64,000 nt of DNA from Streptomyces thermolilacinus SPC6 (GTDB lineage Bacteria > Actinomycetota > Actinomycetes > Streptomycetales > Streptomycetaceae). The stretch's first letter is position 1. Each line of letters starts with the position of its first letter. Under the pieces are notes generated by a model. That model saw only the letters and a program-made list of their open reading frames with translations, was not told the DNA's origin and made no database searches. The stretch covers positions 1 to 64,000 of the forward strand of contig NZ_ASHX02000001.1 of the NCBI RefSeq assembly GCF_000478605.2, read 5' to 3'. This document shows positions 27,135 through 35,631 of this stretch, piece after piece. Position numbers and translations under genes: made by a program.

Positions 27135-27413
27135 ATGGGCATCATCGCCTGGATCATCATCGGCCTGCTCGCCGGCGCCATCGCCAAGACGCTGCTGCCG
27201 GGCAAGGACCCCGGCGGCATCATCATCACCATGCTCATCGGCATCGTCGGCGGTCTGCTCGGCGGCTGGCTCGGCAAGGTCATCTTCGGTGTCGACTCCA
27301 TCGACGGCTTCTTCGACCTCTCCACCTGGATCGCCGCGATCATCGGTTCCGTCATCCTGCTCCTCCTCTACCGCCTCATCGCCGGCAACCGACACTCGCA
27401 CCGTCACGCATGA
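27135..27413 (+). CDS. GlsB/YeaQ/YmgE-family stress response membrane protein
   Basis: The 92-residue protein has three membrane helices: IIAWIIIGLLAGAIAKTLL, IIITMLIGIVGGLLGGWLG and WIAAIIGSVILLLLYRLIA. The family signature LLPGKDPGGIIITMLIGI lies between the first two. These small inner-membrane proteins (transglycosylase-associated by old name) are induced by envelope or general stress, and in Gram-positives they anchor Asp23-type proteins. GGGAGA/GGAG precede the ATG and a strong terminator follows. It looks intact and independently transcribed. Confidence 0.9.
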   Translation: MGIIAWIIIGLLAGAIAKTLLPGKDPGGIIITMLIGIVGGLLGGWLGKVIFGVDSIDGFFDLSTWIAAIIGSVILLLLYRLIAGNRHSHRHA

Positions 27414-27445
27414 CCCCCTTAAGACCCACACCGGCAACAAACTGG

Positions 27446-27482
27446 ACGGCCCCCCTCCCCCATAAGCGGGACGGGGGGCCGT
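27446..27482 (+). terminator. strong hairpin terminator
   Basis: ACGGCCCCCC and GGGGGGCCGT form a perfect 10-bp stem 32 bases after the GlsB-type gene, extended inward by TCCC/GGGA. Confidence 0.8.
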
Positions 27483-27891
27483 CAGCGTGCACAACACACG
27501 CACTGATCACACACATCCCTCACACCGGCCGCAGGGCGAACCAGCAGCATGAGGGCTGCGTCTCGTCGACGTGGGGGAGCCAGACGGGTTGTGTGCTGGG
27601 TGCCGGGACCTGGGGCGTGCGGCGGCGGGAGCCGTCACCGGGGCGGCCTGCCCACGCTCAGCGCGTCGGCGGCGAGGCGGGTCCGCTCGTACGGCATGGC
27701 GGTCCGCTTACGGGTCAGCAGGCGGGTGGTGGCGCGCTCCCACCGGATCAGGCACAAGATCACCCGACGGCTGCGGAACCTTGTCGTTGCCCGGCCCAGC
27801 TGCCAAGACCCGCCGCAGTCCCGATGAGACGGTCAGTTGTACTCCCCTGCAAGGTCATCTGGCGACCACCACTGAAAGCGCCCACGGTGTC
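27483..27891. other. no gene recognised
   Basis: The minus strand near 27660-27780 reads WERATTRLLTRKRTAMPYER without a start, possibly a transposase or integrase scrap; too short to assign. Otherwise nothing. Confidence 0.3.
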
Positions 27892-28356
27892 TCACGCGGG
27901 ACGCCACACCCGGCGGCATCCCGCCACCCTCCCTCGAAGCGCGGGCGGATGGCGGGATTCGGCGAGCGGGTGGTGGCGCGCGAAGGCGCCGAACCCGAGG
28001 GCGGTCACCGCGTTGTCGTAGGCGAACAGAAGTTCCTGCTTCGCGCCCGGCGGGATGGTGAACCAGTGGCCGTAGTAGTCGGCATCGGTCCAGATGCAGG
28101 CGAACCTGTCGCTGCGGTTCCACACCGAGCTGGCCCGATCTTTCCACGCCCAACCGACGTTGGCGACGTCCACCGGATCGAGCAGCAGGACGTCCCCGGT
28201 GAGGTTGTGGCCGTAGAAGAGGCAGATTTTGCCTTCTGAACAGCGGGCCACGTCCCCGTCTTTGGGGTCATCAGCCGATGCGGTTCCCGAAGCCCCCAGT
28301 ACGGCGGTGGAGGCGAGGACTGCTCCTGCTACCACGGTTCCGACTGTCAGTTTCAT
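27892..28356 (-). CDS. secreted peptidase inhibitor family I36-like protein
   Basis: The 154-residue precursor has a signal peptide (MKLTVGTVVAGAVLASTAVL, cleavage near TASA). The mature domain carries the typical wording CSEGKICLFYGHNLTGDVLL, WKDRASSVWNRSDRFACIWT and DADYYGHWFTIPPGAKQELL. This beta/gamma-crystallin-like fold is common among Streptomyces secreted inhibitors or matrix proteins. Members usually end soon after the NAVTALGFG segment. Here about 27 extra residues of low-complexity text follow, so a 3' frameshift or loss of the stop is likely. GAGGGAAAGAG precedes the ATG. Confidence 0.75.
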   Translation of the reverse strand: MKLTVGTVVAGAVLASTAVLGASGTASADDPKDGDVARCSEGKICLFYGHNLTGDVLLLDPVDVANVGWAWKDRASSVWNRSDRFACIWTDADYYGHWFTIPPGAKQELLFAYDNAVTALGFGAFARHHPLAESRHPPALRGRVAGCRRVWRPA

Positions 28357-28826
28357 GAGTGCTCTTTCCCTCGTTGCCCGTGGAAACGCGGTCATGGTCG
28401 CGACGTCCAGCTGTCGCTTCTCGAGGGCATCCGGTCGGTTCACAGAGGTGACGTCGATCGCTGGAAAGGGCGGAGCCGTGGCGTTCTCGCCGCTCATCGA
28501 TCGTTTCAGCATGACGTTCGAAGCCGTCGCGGGCAGGTGGTGCCGCAAGCGAGTCGGAGCAGGCCGAGGTGGAGGTCGGCACGTGTCCCGTCCCTTGCAG
28601 GGCGGGGCATCCGCAGACACACTCGCCCAGCCGAGGCACGGTACTGGTGTCGGGCGGCGCGTTCTTCCTGACCTTCGAGGACGGCACAGTGGTACCGGCA
28701 TCGGCGCCCTGACCCCGGCAGGCCGTACCGGGGGCACTGGGCAAATGCCCGGCGAATCATGCATATGACGTCTGAAGCCGACGGCAGGCGGCGCTGTACT
28801 GGGCACGGGGCACACGCGCATGCCGG
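28357..28826. other. intergenic region
   Basis: These 470 bases between the I36-like gene and the end of the response regulator contain no convincing gene. The only AT-rich patch (CATGCATATGACG, about 28757-28770) could be a promoter fragment. Confidence 0.35.
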
Positions 28827-29513
28827 TCACGGCGTGCCAGGCACCAGTCCGACCCGGTAGGCGAGGACGACGGCCTGGACGCGGTCGCGCAGGCCGAGTT
28901 TCGCCAGGATGCGCGACACGTAGGTCTTGACGGTCTCGGGCGTGATGAACATCGACGCCGCGATCTCCGCGTTCGACAGCCCCTCGGCGATCAGTTGGAG
29001 CACTTCCAGCTCGCGGGGGGTCAGCGCACGCACGACGTCCTGTCTGGCCGTCCGGGAGGTGTCGGCCGGTCGCAGATGCTGGGCGAAGTGGCCGATGAGG
29101 TGGCGGGTGACGGCGGGTGCCAGCAGGGCCTCGCCCCGGGCGACGGTCCGGATACCGTTGACCAGCTCCGCCGGAGGCTTGAGGAGGAACCCGCTCGCTC
29201 CGGCGCGCAACGCGTCGTAGACGTAGGCGTCGACGTTGAACGTGGTGACAACCAGTACCTTCGGCGCGTCTTCGGCATCGGGACCGGCCAGTTGTCGCGT
29301 CGCCTGGATTCCGTCGAGCAGGGGCATCCGGATGTCCATCACGACCACGTCGGGGCGCAGCCGCCGCGCGGCCTGGACCGCCTCGCGGCCGTTCTCGGCC
29401 TCCCCGACGACCTCCATGTCGCGCTGCGCGGAGAAGATGGTGACGTAGCCGGTCCGCACCAGCGCCTGGTCGTCGCAGACGAGCACACGGGTCGGTGGCG
29501 GCGTATCGCTCAC
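28827..29513 (-). CDS. NarL/LuxR-type response regulator
   Basis: The 228-residue protein has a receiver domain (RVLVCDDQALVRTGYVTIFS with the acidic pair; phosphoacceptor Asp in PDVVVMDIRMPLLDGIQATR; Thr in VLVVTTFNVDAYVYDALRAG; Lys in GFLLKPPAEL). It ends in a LuxR helix-turn-helix (LTPRELEVLQLIAEGLSNAE, IAASMFITPETVKTYVSRIL). GTG 29513 lies four bases after the histidine kinase stop, so the pair is translationally close. The signal sensed is unknown; the partner kinase has multiple membrane helices. Confidence 0.92.
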   Translation of the reverse strand: MSDTPPPTRVLVCDDQALVRTGYVTIFSAQRDMEVVGEAENGREAVQAARRLRPDVVVMDIRMPLLDGIQATRQLAGPDAEDAPKVLVVTTFNVDAYVYDALRAGASGFLLKPPAELVNGIRTVARGEALLAPAVTRHLIGHFAQHLRPADTSRTARQDVVRALTPRELEVLQLIAEGLSNAEIAASMFITPETVKTYVSRILAKLGLRDRVQAVVLAYRVGLVPGTP

Positions 29514-29517
29514 GAGG

Positions 29518-30720
29518 TCACTCCTGAAGGGGCTTGGACGGAATCGTGGCACGGACCTCGAACCCGCCTCCGGGCCGGGGGCCGGCCTCCAGTGCACCAT
29601 CGAGCATCCGCACCCGTGTACGCAGCCCGGCCAGCCCCCGTCCGTCCGCGGGACCCGGCTTCCGCGCGGCCGGTGCGGCGGCGGGTCCATCGGTGGTCAC
29701 CACGATCTCGATGTGCTCGTCGTCGTGCCGGAGCAGGACCCGTGTCGGCTGCCCGGCCGCGTACCTCAAGGCGTTGGTGAGCGCCTCCTGCACCACCCGG
29801 TACGCGGCCAGCTCCACGTCCACGCTCCGCGGCCTCTGCTCCCCCTCCTCGCCGAACTCGACCGGCTGACCCGACCTGCGGGCCTGCTCGACCAGGTCCC
29901 CCACCCGTCCCAGGGCGGGTGCCCGGCCCACACCCGCCGGGTCCGCGGACGCCCCCTCGCCGGTCGCCTCCAGGACACCGAGCAGGTACCGCAGTTCCGT
30001 CAGCGCCCGACGGCCGGTGTCGCTCACGGCCGTCAGTCCATCGCCGGCGCGTTCCGGCGCGGAGGTGAGCAGGAACTGCGCCGCGTCGGCTTGGACCACC
30101 ATGGCCGTCACGTGGTGGGTGACCACGTCGTGCAGCTCGCGGGCGATCCGCGCCCGCTCGGCGGCCAGCCGCCGAAGCTTCGCCTCTTCCGTCCGCCTCG
30201 CGCGCACCGTGCTCCCCACCAGCCAGGCCGCGGCCAGAGCCAGAGAGAACGCGAGGTAGTCCGGTGGCGAATTCGGTGAGCCGAGTCGGTTCAGGACGAC
30301 GGCCAGTACGGCGTAACCCGCGTTCGCCACGACGATCAGGCCGTGGCGGAAGCGGACCTGGTGGGCCCCGGCGGAGTACAGGGCCAGATACAGCCCCATG
30401 CTCGCAAACGTTGTCGCGAAGCCCAGCGCCTGGTGCACGGCGAACGCGCCCGCGATGACGGCAAGACAGGCTGCGGGCCACCTGCGGCGGACCGCCAGCG
30501 GCACGGTCTGGGCCAGGCCCAGCCCGACGCTCAGCACGTTCGCCGGCCGCTCGGGCAGATCGCCGATCTGCGCACCGATCTGGGACAGGGGCGGCACGAA
30601 GGCCAACAGGGTGAGTGTCAGGGCGAGGACGCCGTCCTTGAGGAGAGCATCCCGCTCCTGCCACCGGTCGAGCGACGCCCGGAGCAGCGGGATGCTCCTG
30701 GCCGACTGACGGGACACCAC
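29518..30720 (-). CDS. membrane sensor histidine kinase (HisKA_3)
   Basis: The 400-residue protein begins with five or so membrane helices (residues 25-150, e.g. LLAFVPPLSQIGAQIG, GYAVLAVVLNRLG). The dimerisation/phosphoacceptor helix follows, ARIARELHDVVTHHVTAMVV (His in ELHDV). The ATPase domain has the N box VVQEALTNALRYA and the G box PADGRGLAGLRTRVRMLDGA. GTG 30720 is chosen because GGAGGAA lies seven bases upstream. It forms an operon with the downstream response regulator and lies 26 bases after the CPBP protease gene. Confidence 0.92.
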   Translation of the reverse strand: MVSRQSARSIPLLRASLDRWQERDALLKDGVLALTLTLLAFVPPLSQIGAQIGDLPERPANVLSVGLGLAQTVPLAVRRRWPAACLAVIAGAFAVHQALGFATTFASMGLYLALYSAGAHQVRFRHGLIVVANAGYAVLAVVLNRLGSPNSPPDYLAFSLALAAAWLVGSTVRARRTEEAKLRRLAAERARIARELHDVVTHHVTAMVVQADAAQFLLTSAPERAGDGLTAVSDTGRRALTELRYLLGVLEATGEGASADPAGVGRAPALGRVGDLVEQARRSGQPVEFGEEGEQRPRSVDVELAAYRVVQEALTNALRYAAGQPTRVLLRHDDEHIEIVVTTDGPAAAPAARKPGPADGRGLAGLRTRVRMLDGALEAGPRPGGGFEVRATIPSKPLQE

Positions 30721-30745
30721 TTCAGTTTCCTCCAGTCGGCCTGTC

Positions 30746-31624
30746 TCAACGGGGCGTGTGCCGGCGGGCCTTGATGCCACCGTTCCGGTGGGCGCGGACG
30801 AGCATCGGAACGGCGATGGCCACGCCCATGAGGACGGGCACGATCGATGCCTCCAGACCGAAGCTGCCACCGGTCAGGAGGGCGGAGCCATGGACGTCGA
30901 CGGTGAACAGGCCCTCGGGGGCGTGTCCGGAGACCGGGATGCCGAGCAGCTGCTCCGTGGTGTTCCAGACGAAGTGCAGCCCCACGACGAACCAGATGTT
31001 ACGCCGCCACAAGAACGCGGCTCCGAGCAGGACGCCCGCCTCCAGAGCGATCGCCAGTCCGCTCAACGCGCTCGCTCCCGGGGCGCCCAGGTGGGCGACA
31101 CCGAAGAACAGCGACGTGATCACCAAGGCGGCCCGGCTACCCCACAGCTGCTCAAGAGCCTGCAGGGCAAGACCGCGGAACAACAACTCCTCAGTGACCG
31201 CAGCGCCGATCTGCACCACGACCGCAGTCCAGACGACCGACATGAAGCCGTCGCCCGCCCAGGTGAACGAATAGCCTCCGAACGCCGTGATCAGGAGGGC
31301 GGAGACAAGGATGAAGCCCAGTCCGATCCCGCCGCCCAGCAGCACCTCCCGGGCGGCCCCGGACCGGGCGATCTCCGGCGCGGAGCGTCGTGCCACACGG
31401 CGCATGACATAGCAGTACACGGCCACCGCGGCAACCGCGCCCAGCACCGGCACGGGGCCGGGTCCGGTCGCCGTCAGCCCCGAGACCAGGCCGACGCCGA
31501 CCATTCCCGCCAGCATCCAGCCGAGTGGGGACCGCGCGATCCGACCGAAGCGGCCGTCGCCCCCGTCGCGGTCCTTGCCCGGGCCGGAGCCTGCGCTGTG
31601 TCGTATGGCGGACGTCGTTCCCAT
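30746..31624 (-). CDS. CPBP-family intramembrane metalloprotease
   Basis: The 292-residue protein has seven to eight hydrophobic helices. The three CPBP/CAAX motifs are visible: VTEELLFRGLALQALEQLWG (EExxxR), ITSLFFGVAHLGAPGASALS (FxxxH) and VGLHFVWNTTEQLLG (HxxxN). Such proteases cleave prenylated-type or signal peptides and in actinobacteria often sit beside two-component systems or bacteriocin genes. GGGGAGG precedes ATG 31624. Position directly upstream of the kinase/regulator pair suggests co-transcription. Confidence 0.9.
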   Translation of the reverse strand: MGTTSAIRHSAGSGPGKDRDGGDGRFGRIARSPLGWMLAGMVGVGLVSGLTATGPGPVPVLGAVAAVAVYCYVMRRVARRSAPEIARSGAAREVLLGGGIGLGFILVSALLITAFGGYSFTWAGDGFMSVVWTAVVVQIGAAVTEELLFRGLALQALEQLWGSRAALVITSLFFGVAHLGAPGASALSGLAIALEAGVLLGAAFLWRRNIWFVVGLHFVWNTTEQLLGIPVSGHAPEGLFTVDVHGSALLTGGSFGLEASIVPVLMGVAIAVPMLVRAHRNGGIKARRHTPR

Positions 31625-31843
31625 GGTGGCCTCCCCGGTAGTGGGCACCCCTGCGGCGACCTGACGACCACACTGGGAGTCCGCAGACGTCCGCGAATCA
31701 CCCGTGCGTGGACAGCTCCTGTAGCTCCCACGGGGGATGCACCACCCGCCTGCGCCCGTTCCGCCACAGGACGCGGCCGAAGACGAACGGGGCTGGCCGC
31801 CGTAAGAGCAGGGGTTCTCAAGAGTGATCTTGCTCTGGGTTCG
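31625..31843. other. promoter region of the CPBP/two-component operon
   Basis: About 220 bases contain the upstream region of the minus-strand operon. Near 31808-31840 lies GGGGTTCTCAAGAGTGATCT, probably the right-hand end (in transposase orientation) of the old ISAs1 element. Confidence 0.35.
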
Positions 31844-32015
31844 TCAGGTCAGTCCGAGGGCGGTGAGGGGTCGCTGATGGTTCCGGCCGGTTTGGCGAAG
31901 AGCAGCGGCGATGTTGGTGTGGCCGCCCTGGCGGTGGACGCCGACGGCGAGGTTGCGCAGTCCGGCCATCACGCGGGGCAGGCCGCCGGGGGCGGATCCT
32001 CGAGACGTCCTCTCA

Positions 32016-32893
32016 TGTCGGCGTACACCTGAATGTGCGCAGGCAGGTACGAACGAAAGTGCTCGGATGACATGCCGACAGGCGGAGAGACGGCGGGTCG
32101 CGGGCGGCTAGTGGTTTCATCCAGATCTTGTTAACGGGTTCCCCGGGCAGTCCTCACCGGCCATGATGATCAGCTGTGGGGGCCGGTTGCAGGCCACCAC
32201 GGCTGACGACTACTGACGTGCTTTGGGGGATGAATGCCGCGTGTAGGGGTCTACCTTGCGCATCCACGGCCTGGCAGCTTTAACCACGCCGTGTTCGATA
32301 CCGTTGTGCAACACCTGCGCGACCTCGGATGCGAGGTTCTCGCACATGACCTCTGTGCTGAGGAATTCGCACCCGGGCTGTCCGCCGACGAGACGGAGAC
32401 GGTCCGATCTGCCACGGGCGCTCGCGATGCGCAGGTGGCGCTCCATCAGTCGGAGGTGGCCACACTTGACGCCATGGTGTTCGTGCACCCGAATTGGTGG
32501 GGCATGCCACCCGCGGTCCTTGCAGGTTGGGTGCAGCGTGTACTCGCGCCTGGCGTTGCCTACAAACTGGGAACCCCGGAGGGGGAGCCCGAAGGGTTGC
32601 TCAGAGTCAGCCGGGCCCTCGTCCTGAACACCTCTGACACCCCCGCCGACCGCGAAGAGGCCGAGTTCGGGGACCCGCTGCAAAAGATCTGGTCGGCATG
32701 CGTCCTGCCGTACGTAGGAGTCGCCGACGTTCGCCGGGTCGTCTTCCGAACGGTCACCGACTCTTCTGATGAAACCCGCACCTTTTGGTTGCACCAGGCA
32801 CGTCACCACGCCGCTGCACTGCTGGGCTGATACGTACGGCGTGCTGTGCACGTTCGCCTGTACCGAGCCGGGCACTTTTACGCGAACGCCGAC
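32016..32893. mobile_element. passenger-only element with terminal inverted repeats
   Basis: Both ends start TGTCGGCGT (nine identical bases) and stay similar over 35 bp (25 of 35 matching). The element is flanked by the 3-bp direct repeat TCA (32013-32015 and 32894-32896) and begins TG and ends CA. It interrupts an ISAs1-type transposase gene, and excision restores the frame. Inside I see only the flavodoxin-fold oxidoreductase (32234-32830) and about 220 bases of non-coding DNA; there is no transposase. TG...CA ends with a 3-bp duplication would suit an IS3- or IS481-type transposase acting in trans. Confidence 0.65.
32234..32830 (+). CDS. flavodoxin-fold NAD(P)H oxidoreductase
   Basis: The 198-residue protein fits the NAD(P)H dehydrogenase (quinone)/KefF/MdaB family. 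It opens VGVYLAHPRPGSFNHAVFDT (FMN phosphate loop), has HDLCAEEFAPGLSADE and ALHQSEVATLDAMVFVHPNW, WGMPPAVLAGWVQRVL (flavin-site WWGMP), and a family-typical tail, VFRTVTDSSDETRTFWLHQA. Such enzymes reduce quinones or protect against electrophiles using FMN or FAD. GGGGGA is three to four bases before the ATG, somewhat close. It is the sole gene of the 878-bp inverted-repeat element, so it looks like transposon cargo. Confidence 0.85.
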   Translation: MPRVGVYLAHPRPGSFNHAVFDTVVQHLRDLGCEVLAHDLCAEEFAPGLSADETETVRSATGARDAQVALHQSEVATLDAMVFVHPNWWGMPPAVLAGWVQRVLAPGVAYKLGTPEGEPEGLLRVSRALVLNTSDTPADREEAEFGDPLQKIWSACVLPYVGVADVRRVVFRTVTDSSDETRTFWLHQARHHAAALLG

Positions 32894-33220
32894 ATCACGG
32901 AAGGTGCGTTCGCGGACGTGGCGGAACTGGTTCTCGATCTTCCAGTGGCTGCGGATCCATGCGGCGAATGCGCTGCCGGTGGCCGCGCCGGGTGGCAGGC
33001 CCATGACAGGTGGATCCGCTCGGTGGTCACCTTGCCGGAGCCCAGGTCCCGCCTCCAGCGCACGGCTTGAAGGACCGGGCGGACGTGCGGACAGACGATG
33101 TGGGCGAACGCGGCGGTCTTCAGACGGCGGATCTCGTCGCGGCGATGGGCCCGGGTGCGTTCAACATGGTCCAGGCGGATCTCGCGGGGGCCGGACAGGG
33201 AAGCACCGCGTTCCGGCGGG

Positions 33221-34828
33221 TTACTTCTGGGTGACGTCGGTGCAGTGGACGTCCTTGTCCGGCAGGTGGCCGGTGGTCAGGAAGCCGATGGTGGCCTTGT
33301 CGGCGCAGGCGGAGCCTTCGCCGTAGACGTGGTGCCCGCCGTTGTCGACGCCGACGAAGGCGGAGCCGTGGCCGAGGGACTTGTGCAGCCCGCCGCCGCT
33401 TTCCCACGGGGTGGCATTGTCCCGGCTGTTCTGCAGGATCAGGGTGTTGCGCTGGCCGCCCTTCACGACCTTGACCGTCGCCTCAGCCGGCTTGTCCCAG
33501 TAGGCGCATGCCCAGATGTTGGCGGGCATGCCCGCGGTGAGCGGCCACTTCTCGCGGTCGGCGGTGGTGCGGACGGCGTAGCCGTCGACGTCGTGCGGCC
33601 ATTGGGCGTCGCCGCAGGTAAGAGCCATGAACATGGTGGCCTGGTTGTCCACGGGGACGCCCGGGGACGTCGGTGTGTCGGCGAACACCTCCTTGAGGAC
33701 CGCAGTGTCGGCGGCTGTGGTGCTGCCGTGGGTCAGGTTGTCGGCGGCCCTCCAGAACTTGGCGAGCACGGGAAGGGGGTTGTTGTGCAGAAGCAGGGCG
33801 TAGGTCATGTTCCGCAGCAGCGCCCCGTCCAGCGACACCGATGTGCCGGGAATCGCTGCGGGCGTGCGGTCCAGCCGGTCGGCGAGGGTGAGGTAGGTGC
33901 GGGTCACCTGCGCGACGTTCGTGCCCAGCTTGAGGGTGCCGGCCTGCGCCGCGGCGACGCGGGCGGCATCGGGGAACCGGTCGGCCATGCCCTTGCCCCA
34001 GGTGTCCGCCACCTGGTCGGCCCATACCTTGGTGGGGTCGACGTTGCCTTCCAGAATCGTCCGGTCGGTGTGGTGCTGGAAGAGGGAGCGGTAGACGGCG
34101 CCGAGGTAGGTGCCGTAGGACTGGCCCCAGTAGGAGATCTTCTTCTCACCGAGCGCCCGGCGGATGCGGTCCATGTCGCGGGCGGTGTTGGCGGTGTTGT
34201 AGTACCGCAGGTTCTTGCCCACCGTGTCGGCGCACTGCTCGGCGTCGGCTTTGGCGAGGACCACGTTCTCGGTGATCGAGCCGTCCGCGGCAGGATAGGG
34301 GAAGAGCCCGGACACGCTGGGGTCCTGCAGACCGCAGCTCTGCGGGGTGCTGTGTGCGACGCCGCGCGGGTCGAAGCCGATCAGGTCGTAGCGGTCCAGC
34401 ACGGACTTCGGCAATGCGGACGCCATGGTTCCGGGCATGTCGAGACCGCCCAGGGCCGGCCCGCCACGGTTCAGCAGCAGAACGCCATGTCGCTTCCCGG
34501 GCTGAGCGGTGGACAGCCGGGAGACCGCCACGTCGATCTTCGTGCCGCCCGGGTTCCGGTAGTCGAGCGGCACCTCCAACGTTCCACAGGTCAGGCGGTG
34601 GTCACGGGTCTGTCCCTCGGCCAGGGCCGGGCACTTGCCCCAGGTGATCCGGGCGTCGCCCGCGGTCTCGCCGACGCTCCTGCCGGAGACCTCGGCCGGT
34701 TGTGAGTCCTTGGCGTCGACACCGCACGCGGCCAGTGTGGTTCCTGCCAGCGTGGAAACCAGCAGAGCTGCGGCGATTCGGCGGCCCCTGAGGAGGCCGT
34801 GCTGCGCGGAACTGCGTGTCGCGGTCAT
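33221..34828 (-). CDS. S33-family alpha/beta hydrolase lipoprotein (tripeptidyl aminopeptidase type)
   Basis: The 535-residue protein has a lipoprotein signal (LLVSTLAGTTLAACG, lipobox LAAC). The proline-peptidase-like hydrolase follows: GTLEVPLDYRNPGGTKIDVA, LLLNRGGPALGGLDM (oxyanion NRGGP), YDLIGFDPRGVAHSTP, nucleophile elbow YWGQSYGTYLGAVYRSLF, acid in LILQNSRDNATPWESGG, and His in VGVDNGGHHVYGEG. The C-terminal TAP-type domain is present. Streptomyces make several such enzymes that trim tripeptides from secreted proteins. AAGGAC precedes the ATG. Its 3' end lies six bases from the ISAs1 remnant. Confidence 0.9.
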   Translation of the reverse strand: MTATRSSAQHGLLRGRRIAAALLVSTLAGTTLAACGVDAKDSQPAEVSGRSVGETAGDARITWGKCPALAEGQTRDHRLTCGTLEVPLDYRNPGGTKIDVAVSRLSTAQPGKRHGVLLLNRGGPALGGLDMPGTMASALPKSVLDRYDLIGFDPRGVAHSTPQSCGLQDPSVSGLFPYPAADGSITENVVLAKADAEQCADTVGKNLRYYNTANTARDMDRIRRALGEKKISYWGQSYGTYLGAVYRSLFQHHTDRTILEGNVDPTKVWADQVADTWGKGMADRFPDAARVAAAQAGTLKLGTNVAQVTRTYLTLADRLDRTPAAIPGTSVSLDGALLRNMTYALLLHNNPLPVLAKFWRAADNLTHGSTTAADTAVLKEVFADTPTSPGVPVDNQATMFMALTCGDAQWPHDVDGYAVRTTADREKWPLTAGMPANIWACAYWDKPAEATVKVVKGGQRNTLILQNSRDNATPWESGGGLHKSLGHGSAFVGVDNGGHHVYGEGSACADKATIGFLTTGHLPDKDVHCTDVTQK

Positions 34829-35068
34829 GGTGTTGTCCTTGGCTACTGGGCCGGTCGGCCTTGCCCGGCCGTTGTGTTGACGGTTCGAGTCAACAAGGGA
34901 CCACTGGTGGCGCGCGTCACCCCAGGGAGGACGGAACAGGTAGCTCGCTCGGGGGATCCCGGGCCGGCCCTGAGAACGGAGCGGCCGCCGTGGGGCGTAC
35001 CCGACGGGCTGTGGGCGGGAACGAGCCGCTGCTGCCGGCTCGCCGCTCCGCACGGCGTCACAGGGCCG
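34829..35068. other. intergenic with likely promoter
   Basis: It contains the upstream region of the S33 lipoprotein gene. GTTGACGGTTCGAGTCAACA (34876-34895) is an inverted repeat (TTGAC ... GTCAA) resembling an operator about 60 bases before the ATG. No gene seen. Confidence 0.4.
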
Positions 35069-35434
35069 TCAGGCTCGGTTGCCGTCCCCAGCCAACCCCG
35101 CCCGGCAGGCCAGGACCACCGCCTGGACGCGGTCACGGAGATCCAGTTCGGTGAGAACGCGGGAGACGCAGGTCTTCACGGTCTCGTGGCTGATGACCGG
35201 TTCGGTGGGCGATCTCGGCGTTCGACAGGCCCTCGCCGATGAGGAGGACCTCGTGCTCACGGGGGTGAGAACCTTGAGGTGCTCACGCTCGGGGGAGGCG
35301 GGGGCGGGGACGGGGGCGACGGAGGGTCGTACGCGTTCGGCGAAGCGGCCGATCAGGGTGCGAGTGACGGCGGGGGCCAGGAGGGACTCGCCGCGGGCGA
35401 CGAAGCGTACCGCGTTGATCAGTTCGGGCGGTGG
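35069..35434 (-). pseudogene. LuxR-type response regulator, 5' deleted and frameshifted
   Basis: Only the end of the receiver and the DNA-binding domain remain: PPELINAVRFVARGESLLAP, AVTRTLIGRFAERVRPSVAP, a frame change around EHLKVLTP...EGLSNAEI (readable in another frame), then VISHETVKTCVSRVLTELDL, RDRVQAVVLACRAGLAGD. It is similar to the intact regulator at 28827-29513 but clearly a different gene. The receiver with its phosphoacceptor Asp is missing beyond about 35434. Confidence 0.7.
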
Positions 35435-35631
35435 GGGCGTCCTTCGGTCAAGTCCCGCTGGTTCCTGACCCAACCCGGACTCGGCATGGAGCTCCCCCGA
35501 CTTTGCGCTCGGCCGCGGCCGCCTGGTCACTGGAGAGAAGGTCTCCTCCTCGCTCGTGGCCCGGCACGCCCTGGGGCTTACCCAGAGCGCCATCGCCTTT
35601 CACGGGCACGGCGTCGGCACGCTGGGGTGGG

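Larger units (their letters stand above)
31844..33215 (-). pseudogene. ISAs1-family transposase interrupted by an 878-bp element
   Basis: The two halves flank the element at 32016-32893. The 5' half (33215 to 32897) reads HVERTRAHRRDEIRRLKTAA, VLQAVRWRRDLGSGKVTTER, then after a frame change AATGSAFAAWIRSHWKIENQ, FRHVRERTF. The 3' half (32012 to 31844) reads PRVMAGLRNLAVGVHRQGGH, TNIAAALRQTGRNHQRPLTA, LGLT and stop. This is the ISAs1 C-terminal pattern (HW.IE...HVRD.TF...R.RTG.APRVMA.LRNLA). Removing the element with one TCA copy leaves RTFRERTSRGSAPGG in a single open frame. The N-terminal half of the transposase, with most of the DDE core, is absent beyond 33215. Confidence 0.7.
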
